Of a stretch of DNA of 64,000 bases, positions 1 to 12,960 are shown piece after piece. Source of the DNA: Brasenia schreberi (lineage: Eukaryota > Streptophyta > Magnoliopsida > Nymphaeales > Cabombaceae); the NCBI GenBank assembly GCA_036023115.1, contig JAYKKT010000079.1:13011501-13075500 (forward strand), in the 5' to 3' direction. Both the position numbers and the translations under genes were made by a program. Under the pieces are notes generated by a model that did not search any database, had not been told where the DNA came from, and saw only the letters and a program-made list of their open reading frames with translations. Each line of letters opens with the position of its first letter. Within the stretch, counting starts at the first letter, position 1.

Positions 1-973
1 GAAGTAACATATTTATTGGCATATATTAATCTTATAAGAGACATGTATGATGGAGTACAAACATTTTTTGAGGACTCATGAATAACATACTTCTTTGAAG
101 TTAATATTGGATTATATAATGGATTGACTTTAAGTCCGTATTTATTTATATTGGTCATTGACAAGTTAACAAAACATATTGAAGATGAAGTACATTGGTA
201 TATGTTATTTGTAGATGACATTGTATTAGTGGATAAGTCTAAGAAAAAAGTTAACAGAAAATTGAAACCGCGGAGAGAAATATTAGAAAGTAAAAGCTTT
301 CTAGTTAGTAGTAAAAAGACAAAATATATGAAATGCAAGTTTCATCATTTGGTTACTTTAGATGATATAAAAATTAATAATAACATACATTGCATCTCTC
401 ATAAGGAAGGTTTTAAATACCTAGAATCAGTTTTTTAGAGCGAAAGAAAATTGATGAACATGTTACACATAGAATTAATGCAGGTTCGTTAAAATGGAAA
501 GGTGCATCATGTATTATATGTGATAAAAAGATACCATTAAAATTAAAAGATAAATATTATAGAGCAATAAATAGACTTGTTATGTTTTATGGTTCTAAGT
601 GTTGGACAATTAATTATCAACATGTATAAAAGATGTTCATGATAGAAATGAAGATGCTAAGATGGATGAGGCTATTAGAAATAAATTGGAAGTATCATTA
701 ATAGATGATAAAATGAGAGAAAATTGTTTAAGATTGTTTGAACACATATAAAGATGGCCAAAGGAAGCTTTGGTAAAAAGATGTGAGAAACTAGATTGTA
801 AAATGTTAAAACAAGAAGAGCAAGACCACAAAAGTATTAAAAAGAAACAATACAGAATGATCTAACTTATGTTGAGTTAATTGCTACCATGGTACATGAT
901 CATGCTTTATAAAAACAAAGAATCCATGTAACTGACCTTATCTAGTATGGGAAAAAACTTAGTTGTTGTTGTC
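1..973 (+). mobile_element. RTE-type LINE, 3' half (decayed)
   Basis: This is the C-terminal part of a non-LTR reverse transcriptase. The frame at 124-438 carries the palm-domain box as FVDDIVL (normally F/YADD) followed by a lysine/arginine-rich thumb region. The remainder up to about 970 matches the 3' part of the better preserved LINE at 42960-45057, including the terminal stretch 'tatgggaaaaa.cttagttgttgtt' that ends in a TTG-type tail. Several stops and frameshifts make it inactive. The 5' part lies outside the window. Family assignment rests on similarity to the other copies here and on recall of plant RTE elements. Confidence 0.8.
124..438 (+). pseudogene. LINE reverse transcriptase fragment
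   Basis: Open stretch of about 104 codons from the LINE reverse transcriptase: LSPYLFILVIDKLTKHI, then the catalytic box YMLFVDDIVLVDKSK, then a basic segment ending YLESVF. The catalytic box has V where functional relatives have A. It has no independent start and continues, in broken frames, the upstream LINE sequence at 1-120. It is a dead fragment and not a host gene. Confidence 0.75.
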
Positions 974-979
974 AACTAA

Positions 980-3180
980 TTCCAAGAACCTTTGTTTCCA
1001 ATGTTTCTTTTCATAACTCAAGTTTATTGTTAGCTCCTTTTTTTAACTCATCCACTGAAACAATAACGTCTTCAAATAACTTACACCAAGTTGAATAGGT
1101 ACGGACTTAGTGTTGACACTTGATGTGAACAAATATTAAATTAGTATCCCCCTAATGGGTATGCTTTTGTATCATAGTATATGTTCCTTATAAGTTTAAT
1201 GTATAACAAGGAAATACATTTCTTCTTTAAAATTCTAAAAAATATTTTTTGATACTCTATCATATACTATACGCAAGTATTTCATTTGACTCTAAAGTAT
1301 TATATTAAATGTTTCAATATGTAAACAATCATAGATCTTTTTAGCATGAACCCAAATTGGTTTTTTGTTATACTAGATATTTGTCTCAACCTTTTGACAA
1401 CTTGTTCTCATGATTTATTTTATAACTCATTAACTTTGTACTCTAATAAATTACTTCATTTTGAATGTCTACTTTCTTCATGTAAATGGGTATCATTTTA
1501 CTCTTCCTTCATTGTGAATGTATTCTACATCCAAATAATATCAAATAAACTTGTAAGCCAATTGACACCTAACACCCTTGAAACTTTTCATACATTAATA
1601 GGAATATTATTCAATCCTACAAACTTGTGGATATTATAAGAGCTTCTTTTACTTCCTTCTTTTCAATGTGTTGGTAGAAATCACGATTTATGTATACTCC
1701 TAAGTTGGTTATCTGTCCCATGTTAATATTAGTATTTGCCTCTTATTAAAAAACATATAGAAATAACTCCATCTCTTCTTAATATCTTCCCTTGTCATGA
1801 GAATTCTTTCATCCTTATCTTTGATATATCTAATATAAGAAAAATTATTAATGTTCTTTTTTGTAGCCTCAGTTATGATAAATGTATCTCTTTTACCTTC
1901 TTATGAATCAAGCTTCTCACAATTTAGACTAATTGCTTTTGTAGCTTCACTACATTCTTATAATCTTCTCAAGTCTTTGTAGTTTTCTCTTTGGAATATA
2001 ATTTGTAATATGTTATTTTTTGCCTTGATTTAGAACTAATTCACTCTACTTTCAAGCCTCTTTATATTGCGGTTTACCTCTCTTGAATTCACCTAGCACC
2101 TCTTTTATTATTTTTTAATATTCATTGTCATATTATTCCACATTTTATTAGTAATGCCTACAAACTTCCAAGAGTCTTCTTGAAGAACACTCTTTTTAAA
2201 TAACAAGTTTGAATAACCTTGTTGATAATTTGTTAGGTTCTACATTTAGTTGACTAAGTCTATATACTCTTGTTTTCTTTATATGTAAATCCAAAACTAA
2301 TAGTCGATATTGAATAATTAATCTATCTCTTAGGATGAGCTTTCAATCCTTACAACACAATCTATCTCTTCTTTTGACAAGCAAAGTAATCAATTTATGT
2401 CTTAAACAAACCACTCTTAGTCTTGTAAATAATTAAATGTTCATATTTCTTCTTGAAAAAAGTGATCATATTTCATAGTAACATTAACAATTTCCTTTAT
2501 CATTTTGCTCCCCAAAGATATTCTCTTGATATGATTATGATACGATTCAATACACCTGTCTCATAAAGAAAAATAATACACATTATGATACAATACAAAC
2601 AACACCGATCCTAATATCTCCCAATGCACGCTTCCATTTAAATCATCTAGACAAACTATTTTTCTTTATAGGTGTATCACCATAAAATTAAGAATTTCCT
2701 TCGTCATTTTGCTCCCCAAAGCTATATTTTCCATAGTCACCTTGGTATCCTAATATTTCTTTACCCACATTTCTATTTAAATTGCCTTGTAGATAAACTA
2801 CTTGTGTTTGTGAAATACTTTATATCACCTTATCTAATTAGTTTTTTTTAAAATACCATTGACACGCTTTCTTTCAATCCCACTTGAGACACCTTAGCAA
2901 ATACAATATTCAAAATTCTTCCTAAAATACTACATCATGATTTGATGAACATGTTGCTTTATGCCTTTCAATTCAATCCTTATGCAAAAACCAATACCAT
3001 TTCAAGCCTTCCTTTTTTACTTAAAACCATAATTTAAAAACCAATATTTTCAATTTGTTTATCTTTTCTCAATCACTTTTTCTATGATAAATAGAATATG
3101 AATCTTTCTCTTAATTATAATATCTACCACCTCTATCAACTTTCCAATTAATATCCTAAATGAATCTCACTGCCCTAGAT
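980..3180 (-). mobile_element. RTE-type LINE, heavily decayed, reverse orientation
   Basis: Read on the minus strand, 980-2110 aligns by eye with the reverse-transcriptase region of the LINE at 32016-33955: around 1040-1100 the FxDD box region, around 1340-1400 the 'NQFGF' segment, and 1650-2100 the region upstream of RT. The stretch 2240-3180 looks like the antisense of the endonuclease part of such LINEs, an assignment from memory only. It lacks its own 3' tail and abuts the tail of the plus-strand LINE ending near 973. No open frame longer than about 100 codons survives. Confidence 0.55.
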
Positions 3181-3229
3181 AATTGACAAGCCCAAAGATC
3201 CAACCCTTACTCAACCACAATAACCTACA

Positions 3230-6200
3230 CTTTGTCTAGAGCTTCCCAGTGAGTTTTATTTGGACAACTAGTATATCTACTCAACTTACATACAACAAAT
3301 GCAATATATGGTCATGTACAGTTGGTCAAATACATCAAACTACAAATAAACTGAGAATATCGTAGTTGAGACACATGAATACCACTTTCATTGTTATACA
3401 AAGCCTTAGATAAACCATATGAGGTCTTAATAGGTCTATAGTTTGTATATTCAAATCTCCCTAAAACTTTCTCAACATAATGAGACTTAGAGATTACTAC
3501 CATAAGTAGAACTTGTAATTTTAAGCCCTAAAATCACATCAGCCACACTCATGTCCTTTATCTCAAACTTACTACATAAGATTGACTTAGTCTCATGTAC
3601 TATTCTCATATCAGAACCAAATAACAATATATCATCTATGTATAGGTAAATAATGATAAAAGCATTATTGACTGACTTTCAGTATATACACTTATCATAA
3701 TCATTAGAAACAAAGTCAAAAGATGATATTACATAAGCAAACTTTTCATGCCATTGTTTAGGGGTTTATTTTAAACCATATAATAATTTAATAAGCTTAC
3801 ACACCTTAGATTCATTCTCACAAGCTATAAATCCCTCTAATTGATCCATAAAAATTTTCTCATAATGATCACTATAAAGAAAATCAGTCTTTGTATCCAT
3901 TTGATGGATTGTGAGGTCATATATAAAAGCCAATGCTGCAAGCACTCAGATGGTGGTCATCTAAAAAACTAGAGAATAAGTATCAAAATAATTTATTCCT
4001 TCCTTTTGTATGTATCCATTGGCAACTAATATGACCTTGTACTTATTGATTGTTTTGTCTGCATTCAGTTTTTTTTAAAGATCCACTTATAACCCACAAT
4101 AGAATAATGAAGAGATAAATTCATCAATTCCCAAGTACCATTGAAAAGAATTGATTGAATTTCATTGTTAACGGCTTTCTTCCAAAACTTAACCTCGGGT
4201 GAGGTCATAGCCTGTTGAAAGGTAATAGGACCATCATTGACATTAAGAGTAACAAAGTCACTTCTAAAGTCCTTTGATATCCTAGGCCGTTTACTTCTCT
4301 TTAGTTCAATTATTTTCCCAAAGTCATTTGATCTAGAAATAACATAGGGTCAACCCCACATTTGTTATCCTTTTCATGTGATTGAGAATGAAACCAATAG
4401 TAGGATTAGAATCTCTAAAAGATATACTTTGGAGAACTTCATTCTTCATGAAAAACATATTCTCAAAGAATGTTGCATCACAAAGTTCAACAATTGTTGA
4501 TGTTTATGCAAGAAACACTAGATCTGGTGACCAATAATCTATATACATAGCTTGTCTCCGCGTAACATAGAAATATAACATCTACTATTTTATGTCCCAA
4601 TTTCTTTCTTTTGTGTTCAGGGATGAGTATTTTCGCATGACACCCCACACTTTAAAATATTTGAAACTAGTCTCTCGACCCTTTGAAAGCATAAAGGGAC
4701 TATTTTTCTTATGCTTATGGGGAACTCTATTCAGAATATGGCAAGCCGTATTCTTTCCCCACACATAGGTAGGTAACTAAAAACTTTTAAGTAAAATATT
4801 AATCATATCACATAGGGTTCTATTCTTTCGTTTATCTATCACATTAGATTGAGGAGAGTACGAAGCAGTAACCTTATGAACAATATCATTGTTTTGACAA
4901 TATACTTGGAAAAGATTTGAAGTATAGTCTCTTCTCCTATGAGATCTTAATCGTTTAAGTATCTTGCATATTTGAGTTTGTACTTCATTTTTAAATATTT
5001 GAAACTTTTCTAAAGCTTTATCTTTACTTTTAAGTAAGTAAATATAATAGTATCTATTGCAATCATCAATAAATATGATAAAATATCTTTTATAGTCATT
5101 TCATTGAATTTACAAATATTAGTATGCACTAAATCCAAAATCTTGAATTTTTTTTCAACTATATGGAAAGGTTTCCTAGGTTACTTCGCTTGCACATATA
5201 TTACTACATTTGTGTTTTATATCTATTACAGTTTTAGGGATAAGTTTAAATTCATCATTCTTTTCATTGAATCAAGGTTTACATGACCCAACGTAGCATG
5301 TCATATATCAAATGATTCAACATTGTACACACAAGAAGGAGAATACAAAACTGAAGTAGAGGCATTATTATCATTAAAATTCATAAAAGAATCAACAACT
5401 GATTCTAAATGAATTTTAAATAGATCTTCTACATCACACAAATAGTCATTCCCAAAGAAACACTCAATATTAAGTCATATATTAACAACCTTATAACATT
5501 TACAATCTAACCTTAATCCCTCTCTAACTAAAGCAGGACCATTGAGGATATTCTCATGAATCGTTGAAATGTGTCTAACTCCTTCAAGAGTTAGAACTTT
5601 TTTCAAAGAAAACTTCAAGTCCACATGCCTTTCGCCCTTAATTTCAACAATTGAATGATCTCCTAAGGTCACTATTTAACAATAGACGGCCTGATAAGAC
5701 ACAAACAGAGGCTGGTCAATACATATGTGTACATTATCCCCAATATTGTGGCTTATAAATAAAAAGAAGATAAAGTTTAATAGATAAATACCCATCACTA
5801 ACAAGTGCAGTGGTCACCACCATGTTAACCATAGATCCTTCAGCGGTCGCAGGTTTCTTGGCTTTCTTAGAGGGACAATCCCTCTCCCAATGTCCAACTT
5901 GAGCACAAAGTCAATACAATTTTTTGGGTTTCTTTTGGATCTTGACTTTTGGTTTATCCTTTGCTTGTTTTCTCTTAGGATCACAAGGTTGTTTCTTTTC
6001 GACCGTCAGGTTAACCCTATAGATACTCTATATAGGCATTATGGGTTTCTGACTTCTATGCTCTTCCTCTATTTCTATGTTTAGCATTAGATCATTAAGG
6101 GTCATCTTATCCTTCTTATGCTTGAGATCTAGGCCGAAACCCTCCCAAAACTTAGTAAATTTCTCTATAATACACATAACAATGACATGGTGGTGATACT

Positions 6201-6640
6201 TGTATTTCTCTACCATTGCTATGTCTACCATAACAATTTCTCTACCATTTGATACTTAAGAAACTTTGTCACAGAATACTTTTCAATATCGAGGTCTTTA
6301 GTATTGTATGTCTTATTCAAGGTAACCCATAAATCTTTCATTGTCGTGGAAGGAGAAGAACTATAACATCAAATAAAACATTTGACAATGCCGATAAAAT
6401 ACAACATTAGCACAAAGTTTATCTTTCCTTCCACTCAATAATTTTATCTGAGCTTCTAGGGTCAGTATCATCGGGTTGGGGACAATCTGACTCGATATAA
6501 ATATGCAACCTCAACATGGTTAACCAAATTTTCATACGTTGCTCTCAGTGTTTAAAATGTGGACCGGTAAACTTTTCGGCATCAAGGTCAAGTTGACATT
6601 AGTTCAGAGGGTAGCAGATGCAAACATGTTTACTAACTGA
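3230..6640 (-). pseudogene. Copia gag-pol remnant (family A, copy 1)
   Basis: Order on the minus strand is gag, protease, integrase, reverse transcriptase, which is the Ty1/copia order. The frame 6231-6028 carries gag residues (FGLDLKHKKDKMTLNDLM) seen again in the copy at 58 kb. The frame 5672-5475 carries the segment just before integrase (LKKVLTLEGVRHIST). The frame 3503-3312 carries late RT residues (SLMYLT). Between them the sequence is recognisable only in short pieces in changing frames. It cannot make a functional polyprotein. Confidence 0.7.
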
Positions 6641-6652
6641 TTTATCTAAGAT

Positions 6653-7566
6653 TGTTGGAATTAACCGTAGACATACATGTATAATAAAATAATATACAAC
6701 AAATATAAACATGCTCCAATCATAAACAACAACTGCAGATCTAAAATAAGCCATAATCAAGTCGTACAAAAAATAAAGGAGAAGTAGTAATCATAAACTT
6801 ATTTGTATGAGTCACCCTTATAGACTTACATTCGAGAAATTAGTGCCCCGCTATGAGTACTACGTGTACTTACGCCTTCGTCCTAAGATAAAACGCATAT
6901 ACAACTTAAAGAGCATGTACTTGGCTTCAAGTTGACCTCGAACATACCTTAGTTACCTATAGTTGGGGTAGAGAGAGACTAATCATGGGCACAAGAGCTA
7001 AAGAGCACCACGAGCAGAGAGATAGAACCAGGAAATGGGAAGAGAGAGAGTGAACTATGTATTTAGGGAGGACTCCTAATCACCTATTCATAAGGTGCAT
7101 GTGTGGATCATAGATCGTAGATCTGATCCAAACGATGCATTGTTTTAGCCACAACTGTCTCGTCTTGTCTGGAATCATTCCTCCTTATCCGGAACCATCT
7201 CACCTTATCCCTATCGATGACCCTAAAGAACTCTTGACCATTAGATCAAAAGTTTTTCATATAAAATGGATAGATCCAAGACCCAAACCACAAACCCAAG
7301 CCCAGCCCAACGCGCATGTGGTATAGCATGTCCTCCCCAAGCTCTTTGAACTAAGGTTCATGAGTTATCAAATATATAAAAGGATTCCTTGGTTTGTCAC
7401 GTTCTTCAATATGGGACTAAACTTTGTCTCCTCTTGGTCATCTTTTGCAAAAGTCTCTCGTATGTTACTTTTTATACTTTGACTTTCACATATATCAATT
7501 AACAATTAAATATACTTGGGAATACCAACATGAATTAAATATCATTAATGCACAATAAATCCAACA
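6653..7566 (-). repeat. LTR of copia family A (5' LTR, copy 1)
   Basis: About 914 bp with the inverted ends TGTTGG...CCAACA. It aligns by eye across its length with the LTRs at 54471-55330 and 58787-59387, sharing for example the 'aaataagccataatcaagtc' type segment near its left end and 'actaaactttgtctcctctt' near its right end. It contains the GAGAGAGAG-rich part and a short open stretch at 7135-7326 that is LTR sequence and not a gene. Confidence 0.75.
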
Positions 7567-8426
7567 AATTGCCTAATAAATGAGATGGCTATCATATACA
7601 TCACATGTTTTGAAAGTCATACATCATCAAACACTATCAAGAGACACAACATGTTCCACAATCACACGGACCCGCTATATTTTTTAGAATATAATCAAGT
7701 CCAACGTCTAACAGACAATGGAAGGTTCTTCTCTTAAAGGCCCTTATACCAGACATTTGCTTATAAGGCAATAGGAAATTGCAACATACACAAACAACAC
7801 ATGACAACATGTAGGTTTATGTGAAGGTTAGCATGCAAGCTGCATATGACAAGGTTTAGAATATTGAAATTCCCTACCTGGTAGCGTAGCATGGATTCCA
7901 TGATCAACCTGTTTGGAACAACTAAGCAGCCACAATAACACACCAGATGTTAAATCCAAATAAACAGAAGTGTGTGTGTGTGTGCTACAATAGTATTTAC
8001 ATCTCCACCAATGCAAAATTAACTACTTTTATGCAGATACTGATGTATTTGCCATTAGCATCAAGTGACTGACTCCCCTAAAGTTGATGTGTTGTTTATA
8101 CAATTGACGGATAGATTTTACATTTGATAACTTACTGACAAGAAAGTTCATCAATATATTTACAACTGCTTCTTCGGCAGTATCAAGCCTTAACCTAAAT
8201 TTCTCGCACGAGTAGCTTAGAACCAAGCCAAAATATATATTAAGAGGCTTCCTTCTCTAGCTGCTTGAGTTGAAGGAGTAGAAAAGAAACAACAGAATAA
8301 TTGCCTTGACTTAGCTGGTTAAGCTTGTGACCTTGACTCTTTGGACATCGCATAATACTAGTGCAAGAAACCAAAAAATGTTTGAAGGGATGAGGAGAAG
8401 ACTGTTGACATATCAATCCAGTAAGG
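7567..8426. other. Unassigned interval
   Basis: Between two copia elements. Holds a (GT)7 tract at 7971-7984. A minus-strand stretch around 8100-8180 (reading LRLDTAEEAVVNILMNFLV) is followed by a GTAAG and preceded by TTTAG, so it could be an exon of a host gene, but no family was recognised and no partner exon links to it in phase with confidence. Confidence 0.3.
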
Positions 8427-8864
8427 TGTGGAGTTTCCGTCGACTCTTCGGTAGGTTCTGTGCTTTCGATCGACTCTCCAATGTCCTTTACTTTCAGCTC
8501 AGGTACGCAGCAACAGCGGATCTTTAAACAGGTATGTGAGTTTCGGTATTTTCCACGTTTCCTCTTAGTAGGTTTTTCTTGTGAGGAAAGCTATTGACTT
8601 CACTATGTTTCTCTATATTTTAGTTCTCGTGCGCTGCTCTCTATTTATAGAGCAGCGCCTAGTCCTCTTTCCTCCTAGATTCCCTACTGTGCTTTTCTTT
8701 TCTGGAACCCCTTATCTGGTCGGTTATGAATAAGCTCCATAATCACCCGACCGTTTCGGCCTTTGATAGCCATTACAGCGATCCTTTTCACAGATAACGG
8801 TTGGATGGCTAGTCCAGCTGTTTCTCGGTTGAGATTGCTGGGAATGGCTACATTTTTCCTTACA
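8427..8864 (-). repeat. 3' LTR of family B element
   Basis: 438 bp; on the minus strand it starts TGTAAGG and ends in CA (plus-strand TGTGGAG... at 8427). It matches the LTR at 14038-14486 along its length. A TATA-like CTATAAATAGAG lies near 8642-8655 on both strands and would be the promoter. The purine-rich stretch just inside (AAGTGGAAGA on the minus strand, about 8865-8876) is the polypurine tract. Confidence 0.85.
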
Positions 8865-9002
8865 TCTTCCACTTAGCCATTCGAGTAAAGTGAACTGATA
8901 TACTGGTTTTCCTCCTACTTTTCTTGGATTTTCTTAGTAATGTTGTTTTATGATTGCTTCTGTAATCACTACCCGTTGTGTGGTTTTTTACCTACACAAC
9001 AA

Positions 9003-12000
9003 TCAAACATATCTCAAACTTATGTTCGTAACATGTTTTAAGAAAAGATCCTTTGTTATACCTTTATTCAAGGGGTCTACCAACATATCATGAGTTGGCA
9101 TGTATGAGATGGATATTTTCTTTCTCATAACCATATCATGAATGTAGTGGTATTTAACCATTATATGCTTGCTCTTGGAGTTGGCACCTCCACTCTTGAT
9201 AAGAGTAATTATTGCGTTGTTATCACAATAAATGACAACTGGCTCGTCAGGTATCTCTAACTTCAAATCTCGTATGAAGTCGTTTATCCACACAATATTC
9301 ATAGCAGTCATACAGAAAGCAACATACTCAGCTTCCTGTGTATGCAATGCTATACAACCATGTTTCTTACATGCCCAAGAAACAACACTATCTCCAAATA
9401 AGAATATTTCTTCCAAGGTTGATTTGTTGTTATCTTTGCTCCCAACGAAATCAACATTTGAGTATCCCATCACTTTCAGTTCATCTACTTGAAAACACAA
9501 TTTCAAGTCTTTTGTTCCTTTCAGATATCTTATCCTTTTTAGAGTTATCCAATGTTGTCATCCAGGATTACATTGATATCTACTTACAAGACCAACAACG
9601 AAGCTAATATCAGGTCTTGTACACAACATAACATACATGAAGCTACTCACAACTTGTACATAAGGAACTTTAGGCTTATCGTCTCCTTCATCGGGACAAT
9701 TAGCCTAACTTAGTTTAACCCCTTTTGCAACAGGCGTAATAGCAGACTTGCATTCACCCATTTTGAACTTCTTGAGGATATAGTCAATATATCTTTCTTC
9801 ACTTAGGCATTAGAGTTTAGATTCTCTATCTTGAGAGATCTTTATACCTAGAATATACGATGCTTCCCTCATATCCTTCATTTCGAACCTTGAGTTTGAC
9901 CATGACTTGGTTTTGACAATTATCTCATTATCATTCCCAGTTAATAATATATCATCTACATATAATGATAAGATGACAAAGTGGCTCCCACTATACCAGA
10001 CATATACACAGTGATCAAGCTCATTAGCCATAAACACAAGTTAAATAATAATATTGGCGAGGTGACTGTTCAGGCCATATAGGGATTTTCTCAACCTACA
10101 TACTTTATCTTCTTGGCCTTCAACTATATATCCTTTGGGCTGCTGCATGTATATGATTTCATGTAAATCTCCATTTAGAAAAGTTGTTTTTACATCTAAC
10201 TGATGTAAGTCCAAATCATAATATACAGATATTGTCAGGATTACCCTTATGAATGCAAATTTTTGCAATAGGAGAATATGTCTCAACATAATCTATCTCC
10301 TATTTTTGTGAAAAACCCTTTGCAACAAATCTCACTTTAAACTTGTCGATTGAACTATCCACCTTATATTTCTTTTTCAGAACTCATTTACAACTTATGA
10401 CTTTCCTTTCTTTTGGCAAATCATCCAATTCTAAGACTTGTTTTTTTTTCAATGGATTCAATTTCCTCATCCATGGCTTTCTCCCAATCTATTGCTTCTG
10501 ATGAGTTCATAGCTTGCTGATAAGTCAAGTTATCAGTCAACTCATCTAAATTCACTGAATTACACACTTCTTCTATAAGATAAGTGTGATAATCTTTTGA
10601 GTAGGATGATGTGACTCTTATCCTTTTATGTCCACTTAAAGTTTCGGTTGTTTCAGGAAGGTCTTTTATTGGTTCAAATGATGATTGATCTATGTCTACT
10701 AGACCGTCACCATACTCATCATTATTTTCTAGGATGTCATTCTTAGTATCTTCTAAGAATTCAACATCTTTGCTCTCTATCAATCCGTAGTCCTTATGAT
10801 AAAATCGATATTCCTTTGAGCCTTTAGGATATCCAATGAATATACATCTCAAGGACCTAGTGTTTAGCTTATCTCTCGACTCATCAAGGATCTTTACATG
10901 TGTAATAGATCCTCACGTCTTGAGATGACCTAAGTTGGGTTTTCTTCTAAACCACATCTCATATGGTATAGTGAATACAACCTTACATGGCATTCTATTG
11001 AGTATGTATATTATTGTACTTACTGCTTCTCTTCAAAATATCCTTGGTAGAGAGGCATAAATTAACATTTACCTTATCATATTCAGTAAGGTTCTATTAT
11101 ATCTTTCAGCTATACCATTATGTTGAGGTGTCCTAGGCATTGTATTTTGCTTTGAAATACCAAAGCCTTTATATAATTTGAGAAATTTTGTAGAAGTATA
11201 TTCGCCACCTCTATTTGATCTTAAGACTTTGATTGTATGCCCTAATTGATTTTTAATTTCTTACTTATATTCTTTAAAAATTAAAGTACCTCAAATTTAT
11301 GTGCTAGGAGATATAAATATGTATATCTCGAGTAATCATCTATAAAGGTTATAAAATAAATATTTTCTCGATGTGACCTTACTCTGAAGGGTCCACATAA
11401 ATCCGTGTAAATGACCTTGAACAGGGTTGTTGCCTTTGTTGTCTCTTTGCAAAAAACTTTTCTTGTCATTTTTCTTTTATACAAGTTTCGCACTTGTTGA
11501 AAGTTTTTTCTTCAAATCTTAACAGTAAGTCAAAGTTGGATAATTTTCTCAACTTTTTCAAACTTATATGCTCAAGGCATTTATGCCATACATTTACATC
11601 AACATTAAAGACACAATCAATATAAGTAAAAGGGTTTTCATTCTCATTAACTTTCAATTTCAATAGTCCATATTCTACATTAAATTCTCAAGAGAAAAAT
11701 ACTCTCCCATGTTTTCCCACAATCTCCTTGTCAGGAACAAACCTAACCTCAAAACCTTTTTTCACTAAGGTATGGACCGAAACCAGATTGCGCCTTATAG
11801 ATGGCACAATTAATACATGAGTCAATACAACCAGTATGCCTTGTACAAAAATTGTAAAGGACCCAGTAACCAAAATATTCGAGAAAGTATTATTTCCCAT
11901 GTACACCCAATGTTCTCCTAGTTTGTACTCCTTTAGATCTATTGCTCATTCCTTGGTCTTCGAGATATGTCTGATTACTTCAGAGTCAATCAACCAACCA

Positions 12001-12960
12001 TTCATCAGATGGTCCATGTAAAGATATTTCAATATCACGCAAAATATATCGTTCTTCTCCAATTGTCTGCATTGTGGGTTGTTCCTCTACTGTTCTTGTT
12101 GCGGCAATCCCTTTTGTAGTATTCCATCTTTCCACAGCTAAAACACTTAACCCGAGAAGCATTTTCTTGCATTTTTTTAAAAGATTGATCACCCTTTCTG
12201 TTATTTTTGCCAAACTTTTTGTTTGGTTTATTTCTCCTTTGATTTGGTTTAGACCTAGACCCTATCTCATCTTCTACTACTAGCAATTTTTTTTCTTCTA
12301 TTTTTACTCATATGTTCTTACTCAATTGCTAGTTTCAGGGGCAATTCAGAAAGGTTGATTTCGGGCCCTAGTCGGAGAGCAGTAGTGACCATATTCCATG
12401 ATGAGGGAAATTGTTCAATATTGTGGATATCTGCATCGGTTTCAGGATGACTGATTTTGCCACAGTTATGTCGGTTGCCATTACCAATATATGGTTTACA
12501 TCTTCTATTGCATTATCCTCTTCTTTCATTTTGAAGGAATTATATTTTTGTAGTAAAAATTGAACATGTAGCTTTACAGTTGTATCATATTTAGCTATTA
12601 TGGAATTGAACATCTCTTTCACGGACTTGAATTCCTCGAAGACCCTAATCAAGTCATCCTCCATATACGTCAACATGACGGTTCTTGATATTATGTCATC
12701 TTTAAGAAATGTTTATACATTTCTATTTGTTAATATGTTACATTTGGTGGTGGCGGACGTATAATTTCCTTTAGGACATACTCTATACCTTCAAGTATTA
12801 GAGCGAGTGGTATTCTTCTTTTTTATGTTTGAAAGTTTAGACCGTTTAGCTTTCCTATCTTTGCCAATTCTGGCACACATATTCTAGAGTTTATTTTTAT
12901 GTGTTTGACAATTATAACAAATAGACGGTCTAAAAAATTTTTTATCAAGCAACAAACCAC
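9003..12960 (-). pseudogene. Copia gag-pol of family B, broken
   Basis: Minus-strand order: gag (about 12960-12035), protease, integrase, reverse transcriptase, RNase H (ends about 9003). The gag start region reads INSRICVPELAKIGKLNG, with ATA where the related copy has ATG. The zinc knuckle (about 12140-12180) reads CFSCGKMEYYKRDC, so the conserved His is Tyr. The protease box reads WLIDSEV, with Glu replacing the Gly of DSG. Integrase shows TDLCGPF and FIDDYSRY (11281-11493). RT shows the LYVDDILLTGND box near 9950, and RNase H shows YCDNNA and SKHIMVKYHYIHD (9003-9506). Multiple stops and frameshifts; inactive. Confidence 0.85.

Larger units (their letters stand above)
3200..7566 (-). mobile_element. 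Ty1/copia retrotransposon, family A, 3'-truncated
   Basis: Minus-strand copia element with a 5' LTR at 6653-7566 and a decayed internal region: gag around 6028-6600, protease/integrase-N around 5475-5672, integrase around 4550-5200, reverse transcriptase 3230-4100. It stops near 3200, within the RNase H proximal region, so the 3' LTR and the end of pol are missing. It is the same family as the element at 54471-59387, with which it shares LTR and internal sequence along its length. Numerous stops show it is long dead. Confidence 0.8.

Noticed and set aside
7135..7326. Plus-strand open frame within the LTR at 6653-7566
   Set aside because: Inside an LTR and not conserved as a frame in the other two LTR copies.
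8031..8226. Minus-strand open frame with LRLDTAEEAVVNILMNFLV
   Set aside because: Exon-like borders but no recognised family and no phase-compatible neighbour; kept only as a note in the unassigned interval.
9232..9607. Plus-strand open frames over the RNase H region
   Set aside because: They are antisense shadows of the copia pol on the minus strand, which carries the conserved motifs.
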